A stretch of 64,000 bases of DNA, taken from assembly GCF_001550095.1 (NCBI RefSeq), contig NZ_LRUC01000047.1:1-64000 (forward strand), given 5' to 3'. Shown piece after piece: positions 35,781 to 44,217 of the stretch. Below the pieces are notes generated by a model. That model ran no database searches and was not told the origin of the DNA. It saw nothing but the letters and a program-made list of their open reading frames with translations. The position numbers and the translations under genes were made by a program. The stretch is from Celeribacter ethanolicus (lineage in GTDB: Bacteria; Pseudomonadota; Alphaproteobacteria; Rhodobacterales; Rhodobacteraceae). The stretch's first letter is position 1, and every line of letters starts with the position of its first letter.

Positions 35781-36737
35781 ATGAGCTCGAGCACAGAGAT
35801 ACAAGATCAGATACGCGAAATCGCATGGATGCATTACGTGGGCGGCCTGACACAGGCACAAATCGCTACGCGCCGTGGTTTGAGCAAGATGAAAGTACAT
35901 CGTTTTGTGCAAACCGCCCATGAACAGGGGCTGGTCAAGATTTTCGTGAACAACGTGCCGACGAATTGCATGGATCTCGAAAGCCGCTTGATCGAGCGTT
36001 ACGGTCTGTCGAGTTGCACCATCGTGCCGGATGTCAATGAGCTCCAGACCATGGATGTCTCGATGCCCGCCGTCGCCAGCGCCGGAGCGCGTTTCCTGCA
36101 TGGCCGGCTGGAGAACACGGACCAGATGATCCTTGGCATCGGCTCCGGGCGCACCATGTCCGCGATTGTAAAGGCCATGCCGACAATCAAGCGTAAAAAG
36201 GCGGAATTCATTTCCGTCACCGGCGATTTTGCGGCCCTGAGCGATGCCAACCCCTTCGAGGTCATTCACGCCCTGATCGACAAGACCGGGGGCAAGGGCT
36301 ACGCCTTCACGGCGCCCTTGATCGTCGACAGCGAAGCGGACCGCGACCTGTTCCTGCGCCAGCGCAGCATTCGTGAGTCCTTCGAGCGGTTGCGCGACGC
36401 CTCCATGATTATGATAGGCGTCGGCCATGTCGGCCCCGGCTCATTTTTCCGCTCTTTCGGCCTGATCACCGACGCCGAACAGGGCGAGATGATCCGCCAA
36501 GGCGTGGCCGCCGACCTCGCGGGCAACCTGATCGACGACACCGGTGCCTTTATCGACAGCGGCATCGCAAAACGCATGTTGGGGATGGAGCGCGACCTGA
36601 TGCATGATCGCGAAATTGTCGCCGTCTGCGCCGGGATCGAGAAATGGCAAGCGGCCCGCGCGGCGCTGCGCTCGGGCCTGCTCAATGGATTCATTTCATC
36701 GTTTAGCGTGGCCCAGCGCATTCTGGACGCCGAGTAA
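35781..36737 (+). CDS. SorC/DeoR-type sugar-binding transcriptional regulator
   Basis: A 318-aa regulator with an N-terminal helix-turn-helix (MHYVGGLTQAQIATRRGLSK, about residues 15-45) and a SorC-type sugar-phosphate binding domain from about 55 (VTGDFAALSDANPFEVIHAL, IMIGVGHVGPGSFFRSFGLI, GAFIDSGIAKRMLGMERDLM). LsrR, which senses phospho-AI-2, belongs to this family. It converges on the class II aldolase gene (9 bp apart) and is the likely regulator of the sugar locus to its right, whose kinase would make its phosphorylated inducer. Confidence 0.88.
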   Translation: MSSSTEIQDQIREIAWMHYVGGLTQAQIATRRGLSKMKVHRFVQTAHEQGLVKIFVNNVPTNCMDLESRLIERYGLSSCTIVPDVNELQTMDVSMPAVASAGARFLHGRLENTDQMILGIGSGRTMSAIVKAMPTIKRKKAEFISVTGDFAALSDANPFEVIHALIDKTGGKGYAFTAPLIVDSEADRDLFLRQRSIRESFERLRDASMIMIGVGHVGPGSFFRSFGLITDAEQGEMIRQGVAADLAGNLIDDTGAFIDSGIAKRMLGMERDLMHDREIVAVCAGIEKWQAARAALRSGLLNGFISSFSVAQRILDAE

Positions 36738-36746
36738 CGGCCACTT

Positions 36747-38018
36747 TTACGCTTTGGGTTTGAGCTTGGCCTGTTCCAGCGACCAGTATTCCATATCGAA
36801 CAGATCGCGCTCATTGAGCGGCGTAAAGCGCCCGATCCCTTCAGCGGCCAGAACGATTCGCGCGGTCTGTTCGGCGAGATCGGCGGCCACACCGGCCTCT
36901 TTTGCCGTCCGCCCGATGCCGACAATGCCGAGCCCCCGGATCAGCGCCACGCGCGGCAGCGGATCGAGCATGGTTTTCGGCTCGTCAGCATGGGGCGCGT
37001 TGCGGTTGAAATAGGCCTCGTACCACGCGGCGAAGCCTTTGATCGCTTCGCGCCAGTCTTCGACGCCGAATGTCGCCTCGCCGATGACCGGACGGGGTTT
37101 GATGCGGATGACGTGATCCGGTGTCGCGGTGCCCCGCCCGGTGATCTCCGCCAGTCCTTCCAAGGCCAGAAAGCAGTCATTTGCCTCGCTGAGGCGCAAG
37201 TCTAGCGCCAGGTTTTCCGCGAAAAGCCCCCATTCCCTCAAAGCGATGCGCAGTGCCGCAACCGCAGTATAAGCCTCAGGGTCCAGCGCTTTGGTGCCGA
37301 CCTCTTCGGGCAACAAGGCCGCGCCTTTCGCGGCAAGATACTCTTCGCACATCGTCGTATAGCGCAGAATGCGCTCGTAAGAGGTGCGGGCATCGTCGCC
37401 AAAGGAGAACAAGCCATGGTTCACCAGAAACTGCCCCGACGTTCCCGCGCCCTCTTGGACATGGATTTGATCCGCCGCGTGCGAGAGTTTGAAACCGGGC
37501 ATGACATAGGGCACGATGCTCAGCTCATCGCCGAAAATCTCTCGGGCGCGCTCGGCGGCGTCCGGTTGATTGGCAATGGCCAGCGCCGCACAGGAATGGG
37601 TGTGGTCGACGAATTTCGCCGGCAAAAATGCGTGCAGCAACGCCTCCACCGACGGGTTCGGCCCGCTTTGGTCCAACATCTCGCGGCGCAGGAAAGCGAC
37701 CATCTCTTCGTCCGACATCGTCGCCGTCTTGCGGGCCTCCAACAGCGGATCGAGCCACATCGCGGGCAGACCCGGCCCCTCGATGGTCGCCAAATCCCAG
37801 CCGGAGCCCTTCACATGGATGACATCGTGTTCGGCGCCGTTCTCGTCGCGCCGCCGGGTTTTGACCGAGGTGTTGCCCCCACCATGCAGCACCAGATCCG
37901 GCTCCTGCCCGATCAGCTGCGACGTATAGACCCGCATCGCAAGATCCTGTTCCGCCGGGTCATCCCCCGCCGCGCGGCGCAAACGCTCCGCTTCCGCTTC
38001 GTCCCAAAGAGACTTCAT
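36747..38018 (-). CDS. Class II aldolase (RhaD/adducin-like), short form
   Basis: A 423-aa protein with a class II aldolase fold: LVLHGGGNTSVKTR near residue 42, and zinc-site type motifs VDHTHSCAALAIAN (about residue 135) and LVNHGLFSFGDDA (about 200). It resembles the aldolase half of the bifunctional rhamnulose-1-phosphate aldolase/dehydrogenase but lacks the SDR dehydrogenase half. Full-length relatives have nearly 700 residues, and no trace of the missing half follows. I chose the ATG at 38018, 8 bases after AAGGAC. It is the last gene of a dehydrogenase-kinase-aldolase operon. The substrate is probably a phosphorylated ketose or keto acid made by the upstream kinase. Confidence 0.85.
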   Translation of the reverse strand: MKSLWDEAEAERLRRAAGDDPAEQDLAMRVYTSQLIGQEPDLVLHGGGNTSVKTRRRDENGAEHDVIHVKGSGWDLATIEGPGLPAMWLDPLLEARKTATMSDEEMVAFLRREMLDQSGPNPSVEALLHAFLPAKFVDHTHSCAALAIANQPDAAERAREIFGDELSIVPYVMPGFKLSHAADQIHVQEGAGTSGQFLVNHGLFSFGDDARTSYERILRYTTMCEEYLAAKGAALLPEEVGTKALDPEAYTAVAALRIALREWGLFAENLALDLRLSEANDCFLALEGLAEITGRGTATPDHVIRIKPRPVIGEATFGVEDWREAIKGFAAWYEAYFNRNAPHADEPKTMLDPLPRVALIRGLGIVGIGRTAKEAGVAADLAEQTARIVLAAEGIGRFTPLNERDLFDMEYWSLEQAKLKPKA

Positions 38019-38040
38019 AATCACATGTCCTTTTCCATAA

Positions 38041-39609
38041 TTACTGTTTCACACGTGCCCCCGCCGGACGCCAGATCGGCTCCAAGCCGGAGGCCTCACC
38101 AAGGTCGCGCACACCGTCAGTCACCTCAGACCAACGCGCTTTCAACGGCGCATAGAGCGCCATGTTGTCCGGATCGGGCACCACGCGGCGTTCGATCGGG
38201 CTGGCCATCGCCGCGACCGCCTCGTCCAGCGTCGCAAACAGTCCCGCCTCCACAGCCGCCAACATGGCGCACCCTAGCGCGGTGGTTTCCTTGACCACCG
38301 GGATCTCAATGTCCCGACCCGTCACATCCGCAATGATCTGCGGCCACAGCCTGCCCTGACTCGATCCACCCGTGAATTGCAGCGTGTCATAACGCTGCCC
38401 CGACAGGGCTTCGAGCGTCTCAAGATGGTGATTGGCCAGGAAGGCCCCCGCCTCCATGACAGAGCGCGCCACCTGTCCAAGCGCCAGTCCCGGCGCGTTC
38501 AGATCGAGGCCCAGAAAACTCAGCGGCGGCTGTTTCCACGCATCCGACTGCATCGGACAGGCCGTGGCGGCAATCGCACCAGCAGAGCCCGCAGGCGTAT
38601 CTTGCGCCAGTTTTTCTATCAGATCGAAGGCGTCAACCTCGCTGCCGGTGAGCTGGAGCAAGGGCTCGAAGAACGCGTCACGGACCCAGCGCAGAGCAAA
38701 GCCGCTCAGAAATCCGATCCCTTCGACCATCCATTCGCCCGGCCGCGCATGGCACAGCGTGCGCGGCCCGAAGGCCGGGTCGATCAGCGGCTGATCCGAC
38801 AGGATCGTCATCTGCCAGAAACTTCCACCAACGAGCGTGGCCTGCCCGGCCCGACGGCCAAGCCCCAGAAGCGCAAGCTGCGTGTCGCCACCGCCCGCCA
38901 CCACCGGCGTACCTTCGGCCAAACCGCAGCGTGCCGCGGCCTCCGGTGTGACTTCGCCGATTTTCGTCCCGGCTTCGACCACCGTCGGCACGGTTTCTTC
39001 CGACAGTCCAATCAGACAGAGCAACTCTTTCGACCAGCCCCGCGCCGCAAGATCGAAAAGCGCACTCGACGAGCCCGCCGTGGGTTCGGTGACATAGGTG
39101 CCGGTCAGCCGGGTTGCCATCCAGTCGGAAATCATCCCGAGGCGATGCACACGCGCGAACACATCGGGACGATTGTCACGCAACCAGTGCAACCGCGCAG
39201 GTGCCGTGATCGACACCCAATCTCCGCCACGGCGGTAAATCTCATCCGAGATGCCCGCCTCGGTCAGCGCCTCGGCCTGAACCTGCGCGCGCCCGTCGAC
39301 ATTCGGACAGGCCCAAAGCACCTCGCCCGCATCGTCGTAAAGCACGATCCCCTCACGCATCGAGGTCGTTGACACGGCGGCGATCTCCCCGGCGGAGATT
39401 TCAGCGGCGACGATGGATCGGGCAATCACCCGGTCAATCAGTTCGCCATTTGGCCCGGTTGTGAAATCCAGACCACCGGGGACACCCTCCACCGCCGGAT
39501 GCACCCATTCTTCCTGAGCACTTCCGACAATCTCACCTCGCGTATTGTAAATAATCGCGCGCCCGCTGCCTGTGCCGGCATCGACCGCCATCACATAGGC
39601 TGTCTTCAT
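38041..39609 (-). CDS. FGGY-family carbohydrate kinase, LsrK-like
   Basis: A 522-aa FGGY kinase. The N terminus (VMAVDAGTGSGRAIIYNTRG) and blocks SMREGIVLYDDAGEVLWAC, GMISDWMATRLTGTYV, GTPVVAGGGDTQLALLGLG and FTGGSSQGRLWPQIIADVTG closely parallel the autoinducer-2 kinase LsrK as I remember it, more than xylulose or glycerol kinases. LsrK phosphorylates linear DPD. The substrate here may be DPD or a similar short-chain sugar. I chose the ATG at 39609 behind GGGAGGAC; the longer frame has no site. It sits between a 2-hydroxyacid dehydrogenase and an aldolase, unlike the classical lsr operon, so catabolism rather than signalling is possible. Confidence 0.85.
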   Translation of the reverse strand: MKTAYVMAVDAGTGSGRAIIYNTRGEIVGSAQEEWVHPAVEGVPGGLDFTTGPNGELIDRVIARSIVAAEISAGEIAAVSTTSMREGIVLYDDAGEVLWACPNVDGRAQVQAEALTEAGISDEIYRRGGDWVSITAPARLHWLRDNRPDVFARVHRLGMISDWMATRLTGTYVTEPTAGSSSALFDLAARGWSKELLCLIGLSEETVPTVVEAGTKIGEVTPEAAARCGLAEGTPVVAGGGDTQLALLGLGRRAGQATLVGGSFWQMTILSDQPLIDPAFGPRTLCHARPGEWMVEGIGFLSGFALRWVRDAFFEPLLQLTGSEVDAFDLIEKLAQDTPAGSAGAIAATACPMQSDAWKQPPLSFLGLDLNAPGLALGQVARSVMEAGAFLANHHLETLEALSGQRYDTLQFTGGSSQGRLWPQIIADVTGRDIEIPVVKETTALGCAMLAAVEAGLFATLDEAVAAMASPIERRVVPDPDNMALYAPLKARWSEVTDGVRDLGEASGLEPIWRPAGARVKQ

Positions 39610-39655
39610 AATGTCCTCCCTGACGATGCCTCCCCGCACCGCCTCGCATTCTGCC

Positions 39656-40699
39656 TCAGTTACAAGGGTTTTTGAGTTTTTCCCCTTTCAGAAAGCGCGC
39701 CAGATCTTCTGCGATCTGTTCGGCGGCGAATGTCGCCACGCGGCGCGATGCACCGGCAATATGCGGGGTCAGGGTGACATTGGGCAATCGCAACAAGTCA
39801 TCGTCGCTTTTGGGGGGCTCCACCTCGAAGGTATCAAGCGCCGCGCCGCCGAGATGTCCGCTGACCAAGGCCTCGCAAAGCGCCGGTTGATCGACCAATT
39901 CGCCCCGCGCCGAGTTCACCAGAACCGCGCCTTTTTTCATCTTCGCGATCCGCTCCGCCGAGATGATACCCGTCGTCTCTGGCGTCACCCGCGCATGCAG
40001 GCTCAGAATATCGGATTGCGCAATCAGATCGTCGATTTCGACCTGTTCGACGCCGTCAATGGCATCCTGCACGGTCAGTTTCGCATAGGGATCGCAGATC
40101 AAGATCCGGCAGCCGAAGGGTTTGAGCAGACGCACCACCCGCTGTCCGATATGGCTGTACCCCAAAAGTCCGACGGTCAGATCCGACAACTCGTCGCCGG
40201 TGCGGTCGTAACGGTAGAGATCGCCACGCCAGATGCCTTGAGACAGCCCGGCATGGCCCACGGTGATGCGCCGGACATTGGCAAGAATTGCGCCGACGGT
40301 GAATTCCGCCACGGCGGAGGCATTGCGCCCCGGAACATTGCACACGGTCACATTGCGGGCGCGGGCCGCTTCCATGTTGATATTGGTCGGCCCTCCGCGC
40401 GAAACACCGATGAATTTCAGGCGCGGCGCTTTTTCCAAAAGCTCTGCGGTCACAGGCGCCAGATGCGTCACCAGAACTTCGGCCTCCGCCAACATGGCTT
40501 CGAGGTCCTTGGGGTTGCCGCTGTATTCCTTGATTTCCGTCCCCGCCGGCCCGTCATACGCGAAGAACGGCACCTCCGGCCATTGCAAATCGCGCGTGAC
40601 CACTTCGCACCCCGCGCCAATCGCATCGCGCACCGCAGTCTCAAAAACCTCCGAAGTGATGAATTGATCGCCGATGGCCGCAATCTTGAGTTTTTCCAT
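39656..40699 (-). CDS. D-isomer-specific 2-hydroxyacid dehydrogenase
   Basis: A 347-aa NAD-dependent dehydrogenase of the SerA-like superfamily. The nucleotide fold has VGLLGYSHIGQRVVRLLKPF, and catalytic Arg, Glu and His candidates lie in VNSARGELVD, DTFEVEPPKSDDD and LTPHIAGAS. The substrate domain (residues 1-110 and the C-terminal 30) is unlike true phosphoglycerate dehydrogenases. I chose the ATG at 40699 behind GGGAGGACGAC. It is the first gene of the operon and has a perfect AT-rich palindrome 31 bp upstream. It probably oxidises or reduces a 2-hydroxy or 2-oxo sugar acid in the same pathway as the kinase and aldolase. Confidence 0.88.
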   Translation of the reverse strand: MEKLKIAAIGDQFITSEVFETAVRDAIGAGCEVVTRDLQWPEVPFFAYDGPAGTEIKEYSGNPKDLEAMLAEAEVLVTHLAPVTAELLEKAPRLKFIGVSRGGPTNINMEAARARNVTVCNVPGRNASAVAEFTVGAILANVRRITVGHAGLSQGIWRGDLYRYDRTGDELSDLTVGLLGYSHIGQRVVRLLKPFGCRILICDPYAKLTVQDAIDGVEQVEIDDLIAQSDILSLHARVTPETTGIISAERIAKMKKGAVLVNSARGELVDQPALCEALVSGHLGGAALDTFEVEPPKSDDDLLRLPNVTLTPHIAGASRRVATFAAEQIAEDLARFLKGEKLKNPCN

Positions 40700-41133
40700 G
40701 TCGTCCTCCCATTCCACGCATCCGCGTTTTGTTATAAATAACTTTACTGATATTTATAACATGTCAAGCTCATTTATGCGCCTGCCGGTCCGGGAAAAAG
40801 CCGGGCCCAGCCCAAAAGGAGGACAATATGAACACCAAAATGCAGACAAAAATCGAAGCGGACAGTCGTGCGCCGCTTCAGAATATTTCCGTCTTCGCCA
40901 ACCCTCTCACCAATGATCGCGGCGAAGTCCCCGATGACGACGGGTGCTCGGCGCTCGAAAGCGAAGCCGCGCTCAGGGCCGCGCGCAACCTTGTCTCCAC
41001 GGTGCCCTCGGCCCTACCGACATCGGAGGACACAGACCGCCACGCGGACGCCCCCCCCCTGAACGCGCATCCCGCCACGAGACAGCAGAAAGCCCCCGCA
41101 ATCGCGGAAGCATTCTGTTGCGCCCGTGTCCGT
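40700..41133. other. Intergenic region with operator and a strong orphan ribosome site
   Basis: This 434-bp gap separates the dehydrogenase and VOC genes, both on the minus strand. It holds the palindrome at 40731-40760. A plus-strand AAAAGGAGGACAAT followed by ATG at 40828 opens a frame with no recognisable product; the frame stays open far into the VOC and permease genes, where it is certainly only a shadow. The start signal is too good to ignore: it may begin a short protein, or be the remnant of a gene whose rest was deleted. Confidence 0.5.
40731..40760. promoter_or_regulatory. Perfect inverted repeat, putative operator of dehydrogenase operon
   Basis: GTTATAAATA at 40731-40740 and TATTTATAAC at 40751-40760 are perfect 10-base arms with a 10-base spacer, 31 bp upstream of the dehydrogenase start in otherwise GC-rich DNA. 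Similar half-sites (GTTATTTAT) occur twice upstream of the ABC binding protein gene. The SorC regulator is the likely ligand, by inference. Confidence 0.65.
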
Positions 41134-41622
41134 TCACTCAGGGTATGTGCGGATCGGTTTCAGGTCGATGGCGTGGCCGGTGCCGGATTCGAGGATCACC
41201 TTCAGTTGCGGCTCGCTGTCGAGGTAATAGAACTCGATGGTCTCGCCGATGCGCCCGCCCATGAGCATCTTTGCGCCCGCCGCATCCATGTCCTTCTTGA
41301 ACTGATCGGCCGCGTCCTGGCCGTGTTTCATCACGGCGACGTGGTGCAGGCCTTCGCCATGTTCTTCGAGCCATTCCTTGTAGATCGAGTCGCCCTCAAG
41401 CGGCTGGATCAGCTCGTAACACATGTCGCCCACCATTACCTCGGCGCAGAGCATCGAATAGGTGGCAGGCTTGCCGTGCAGATGGGTGTCATGCAGCACG
41501 GGAGCAGTGTGTTCGTACACATTCCACGGCCCCCAGCCCAGAAGCTGGTGATACATTTTCATCGTCGCATCCAGATCGCGCACAACGACACCGATCTGAG
41601 TGATTTTGGTTTCCTCGGACAT
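41134..41622 (-). CDS. VOC-family (glyoxalase-fold) protein
   Basis: A 162-aa protein with two beta-alpha-beta-beta-beta modules: TQIGVVVRDLDATMKMYHQL at the start and GLHHVAVMKHGQDAADQF at about residue 91. The layout is as in methylmalonyl-CoA epimerase and glyoxalase relatives. Candidate metal ligands are the His in GLHHVAV and acidic residues in MCYELIQP and TIEFYYLD. It lies in line with the ABC importer genes, 39 bp after the permease, so it probably isomerises or opens an imported sugar-like compound. The specific reaction is unknown. Confidence 0.85.
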   Translation of the reverse strand: MSEETKITQIGVVVRDLDATMKMYHQLLGWGPWNVYEHTAPVLHDTHLHGKPATYSMLCAEVMVGDMCYELIQPLEGDSIYKEWLEEHGEGLHHVAVMKHGQDAADQFKKDMDAAGAKMLMGGRIGETIEFYYLDSEPQLKVILESGTGHAIDLKPIRTYPE

Positions 41623-41661
41623 TCCTCTCTCCTCTTTTGGAATGAAACTGCGGGCGGGGGA

Positions 41662-42642
41662 TTACCCCCGGCCCATTTTGCGTGTGATGGCATCGAGAGC
41701 GACGGCGATCACCACGATCGCACCCGTGACCACCTGTTGCAGGTAGACGTCGACACCGCCCAGCACGATCACATTGCCGATCACCGCAATGATCGCCGCA
41801 CCCAGAAGAGCGCCCCAGATCGTGCCAATGCCGCCCGTGGTGGCGATCCCGCCGATGACAGGCGCGGCAATCGACGGCAAAAGCCAGGATTGCCCCATCG
41901 AGGCCTGCGCCGACACAAGGCGAAAGCACAACAGCATCCCCGCCAGCCCGGCCAATGCACCCGCCACGGCATAGGCGGTGATGCGAACACGTTGTTCGTG
42001 GATGCCGATGATCTTGGCGGCCTCGCGACTGTTGCCCACGGCATAGAGACGCCGCCCGTAGACCGTTTTCGTGGTCAGAAACAGGATCACCAGAAACACG
42101 CCCGCCATGATATAGACCGGCACCGGCACCCCCATGAGCGTACCGCCGCCCAGAACCGTCACCTCTTTCGGCAGGCCCACGATGGTGCGGCCCTTGGTGA
42201 TCCAGAGGTTGAGACCCGAATAGACACTGAGCATGCCGATGGTAACCACCAGAGAGTTCAGGTTGAACATGGTGATGATCGTACCATTGATGGCGCCCGC
42301 AATGGCCCCGACCGCCAGCCCCGCCGAAATGGCGAGCGCCGGATCGAGCTGCGCATCGACCAGAAGTTTGGTGCAGACGATGCCGCACAGCCCCGCGATT
42401 GCGCCAATGGAAACGTCGATGTCGCCGAGCAAAAGCAACATGCCCTGCGCGATGGCTACAATGCCGATAAAGGCAAGATCGCGGGAAATGATCGTCATGT
42501 TGTAGCTCGTCAGGAACTGCGGCGCGACCAAAGACGCGACCACACAGATCACCACAAAAGCGATCAGAACCCCGACGATCTGGCCGCCGTCTTTCAGATT
42601 GAAACCCCGTCTCTGCGTCATGTTCACCAGCCCGTCAGACAT
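41662..42642 (-). CDS. Sugar ABC transporter permease (RbsC/LsrC-type)
   Basis: A 326-aa permease of the BPD_transp_2 family, with about 8-10 helices and family text LAFIGIVAIAQGMLLLLGDI, DVSIGAIAGLCGIVCTKLLV and VYGRRLYAVGNSREAAKIIG (the cytosolic EAA-like loop). I chose the ATG at 42642 behind GGGAGGAAG, overlapping the ATPase stop by 8 bases; the longer frame adds an improbable Arg-rich leader. Only one permease gene is present, so the channel would be a homodimer, unlike the LsrC/LsrD pair. Confidence 0.9.
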   Translation of the reverse strand: MSDGLVNMTQRRGFNLKDGGQIVGVLIAFVVICVVASLVAPQFLTSYNMTIISRDLAFIGIVAIAQGMLLLLGDIDVSIGAIAGLCGIVCTKLLVDAQLDPALAISAGLAVGAIAGAINGTIITMFNLNSLVVTIGMLSVYSGLNLWITKGRTIVGLPKEVTVLGGGTLMGVPVPVYIMAGVFLVILFLTTKTVYGRRLYAVGNSREAAKIIGIHEQRVRITAYAVAGALAGLAGMLLCFRLVSAQASMGQSWLLPSIAAPVIGGIATTGGIGTIWGALLGAAIIAVIGNVIVLGGVDVYLQQVVTGAIVVIAVALDAITRKMGRG

Positions 42643-44131
42643 GGGCTTCCTCCCTGTTTGCGGTCGTCGCATCAAAGGCGCCGCCCGTATTGATAATCGA
42701 GGACAGCAAGCGTTCCTCGCTCAAATTCTCTGCCGCAATTTCCGCGTTGATCCGCCCGTCATAGAGGCTCAGAACCCGGTTGCTGCATTTCAAAAGCTCT
42801 TCGATTTCCGAGGAGATCAGCACCACGGCAATCCCTTGGTCCTCGGCCACCCGTTGCATCAGGCGGTAGATCTCGTCCTTGGCGTTGACGTCGATGCCGC
42901 GCGTCGGTTCGTCGAAAATCATCACCCGCGGATTGGCCATGAGGCCGCGCCCAATCAGCACCTTTTGCTGATTGCCGCCGCTGAGGTTCATGATCTTTGT
43001 GTCAGCCGAGGCGGTTTTGACCCGATAGTCGCCGATGATCTTGGCGGCGGCCTGCGCCTCACGCGCGTCCGACACCACCCCCAGCCGCGCCACGTCGCGC
43101 AGCAAGCCTGCGCCGACGTTCTGACGCACCGACATATGCGGGAAAATCCCATGTGCCTTGCGTTCCTCGGAGAGATACATCACCCCCTTGGAAATCGCCC
43201 GCGCCGGTTTGTTGAACACCCATGGCTCACCGTCGAACCACGCCTGCCCCGTTGTCGGTTTGCGCATCCCGAACAGGGTTTGCAGAACTTCGGAGCGCCC
43301 GGCGCCCACCAGCCCGGCAAAGCCGAGGATTTCACCCGCGTGAAGATCGAAAGAAACCTCTTCGAAGCCGTCGCCAGACAGCCCTTCGACGCGGAACACA
43401 CGGTCGCCACGCGGGGTACGCGGACGGTAGAGCGTGCTCAGGTCCATCTCCTTGCCGGTCATTTTGGAGACGATCCAGGCCTCGGAGACCTCCTCGCCAT
43501 CGGAGTTACCCACAACACAGCCGTTGCGCAGCACGGAGACCACGGAATGCAGCCGCATCACCTCGTCGAGCCGATGGGTGATGAAGACAATCGCCGTGCC
43601 GCGGGCCTGCAACTCTTCGACAATCGCAAAGAGCCGTTCGATTTCCGTCGCGGTCAGAGAGGCGGTCGGTTCATCGAGGATGAGAATATCGGATCGGCGG
43701 CTCGCCAGCGCGCGGGCGATTTGCAAAAGCTGCTTTTCGGCCACCGAAATGTCGCGCACCATGTCATCCGGCGCACAGGTCATCTTCAGGTCCTTAAGAA
43801 AGGGCTGTGCCGCCTTCTCAAGCGCCTTGCGCCGGAACAGCGCGCCATTTCCCAGCGGCAGGAACATGTTTTCCGCCACGGTCATATGGTCGAACAGATT
43901 CAGTTCCTGCGGCACATAGCCAATCGCCGGAGGCGTCGCACCATCGTAGTGCAGATCGCCCTCGTCGGGTCGGTAGATGCCGGTCAGCACCTTGACCAGC
44001 GTGCTTTTCCCCGCGCCGTTTTCGCCGACGATGCAATGCACTTCGCCGCGTTCGAACCGCAAGTCCACCGCATCAAGCGCCACCACGCCGGGAAAGCGTT
44101 TGGTGATGCCACGGGCTTCCAAAAGACTCAT
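42635..44131 (-). CDS. Sugar ABC transporter ATP-binding protein, two-domain
   Basis: A 498-aa protein with two fused ABC domains, the RbsA/XylG/LsrA architecture. The first has Walker A GENGAGKST (residues 36-44) and Walker B ILILDEPTASL; its signature is weak (ISVAEKQLLQIA). The second has the degenerate Walker A typical of this family (GLVGAGRSEVL), the signature LSGGNQQKVLIGRGL and Walker B VMIFDEPTRGIDV. It powers import through the adjacent permease. The stop lies inside the permease start region. It begins 86 bp after the binding-protein gene, with a stem-loop in between. Confidence 0.93.
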   Translation of the reverse strand: MSLLEARGITKRFPGVVALDAVDLRFERGEVHCIVGENGAGKSTLVKVLTGIYRPDEGDLHYDGATPPAIGYVPQELNLFDHMTVAENMFLPLGNGALFRRKALEKAAQPFLKDLKMTCAPDDMVRDISVAEKQLLQIARALASRRSDILILDEPTASLTATEIERLFAIVEELQARGTAIVFITHRLDEVMRLHSVVSVLRNGCVVGNSDGEEVSEAWIVSKMTGKEMDLSTLYRPRTPRGDRVFRVEGLSGDGFEEVSFDLHAGEILGFAGLVGAGRSEVLQTLFGMRKPTTGQAWFDGEPWVFNKPARAISKGVMYLSEERKAHGIFPHMSVRQNVGAGLLRDVARLGVVSDAREAQAAAKIIGDYRVKTASADTKIMNLSGGNQQKVLIGRGLMANPRVMIFDEPTRGIDVNAKDEIYRLMQRVAEDQGIAVVLISSEIEELLKCSNRVLSLYDGRINAEIAAENLSEERLLSSIINTGGAFDATTANREEAHV

Positions 44132-44163
44132 GTCGCGTCTCCCTGAGATTGGCCTGAGAGTGA

Positions 44164-44193
44164 GACCGGGGCATCGCAGAGATGCGCCCGGTC
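44164..44193 (-). promoter_or_regulatory. Stem-loop between binding-protein and ATPase genes
   Basis: GACCGGGGCATC (from 44164) pairs with GATGCGCCCGGTC (to 44193) around GCAGA with one unpaired base, just downstream of the binding-protein stop. It is the usual place for a message-stabilising or attenuating hairpin that keeps the binding protein in excess. Confidence 0.5.
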
Positions 44194-44217
44194 GGTGTCA
44201 TGTCCGACAATCGGATC

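Noticed and set aside
41131-42693. Long continuation of the plus-strand frame that opens at 40828
   Set aside because: It runs antisense through the VOC and permease genes. Only the start region in the intergenic gap deserves attention.
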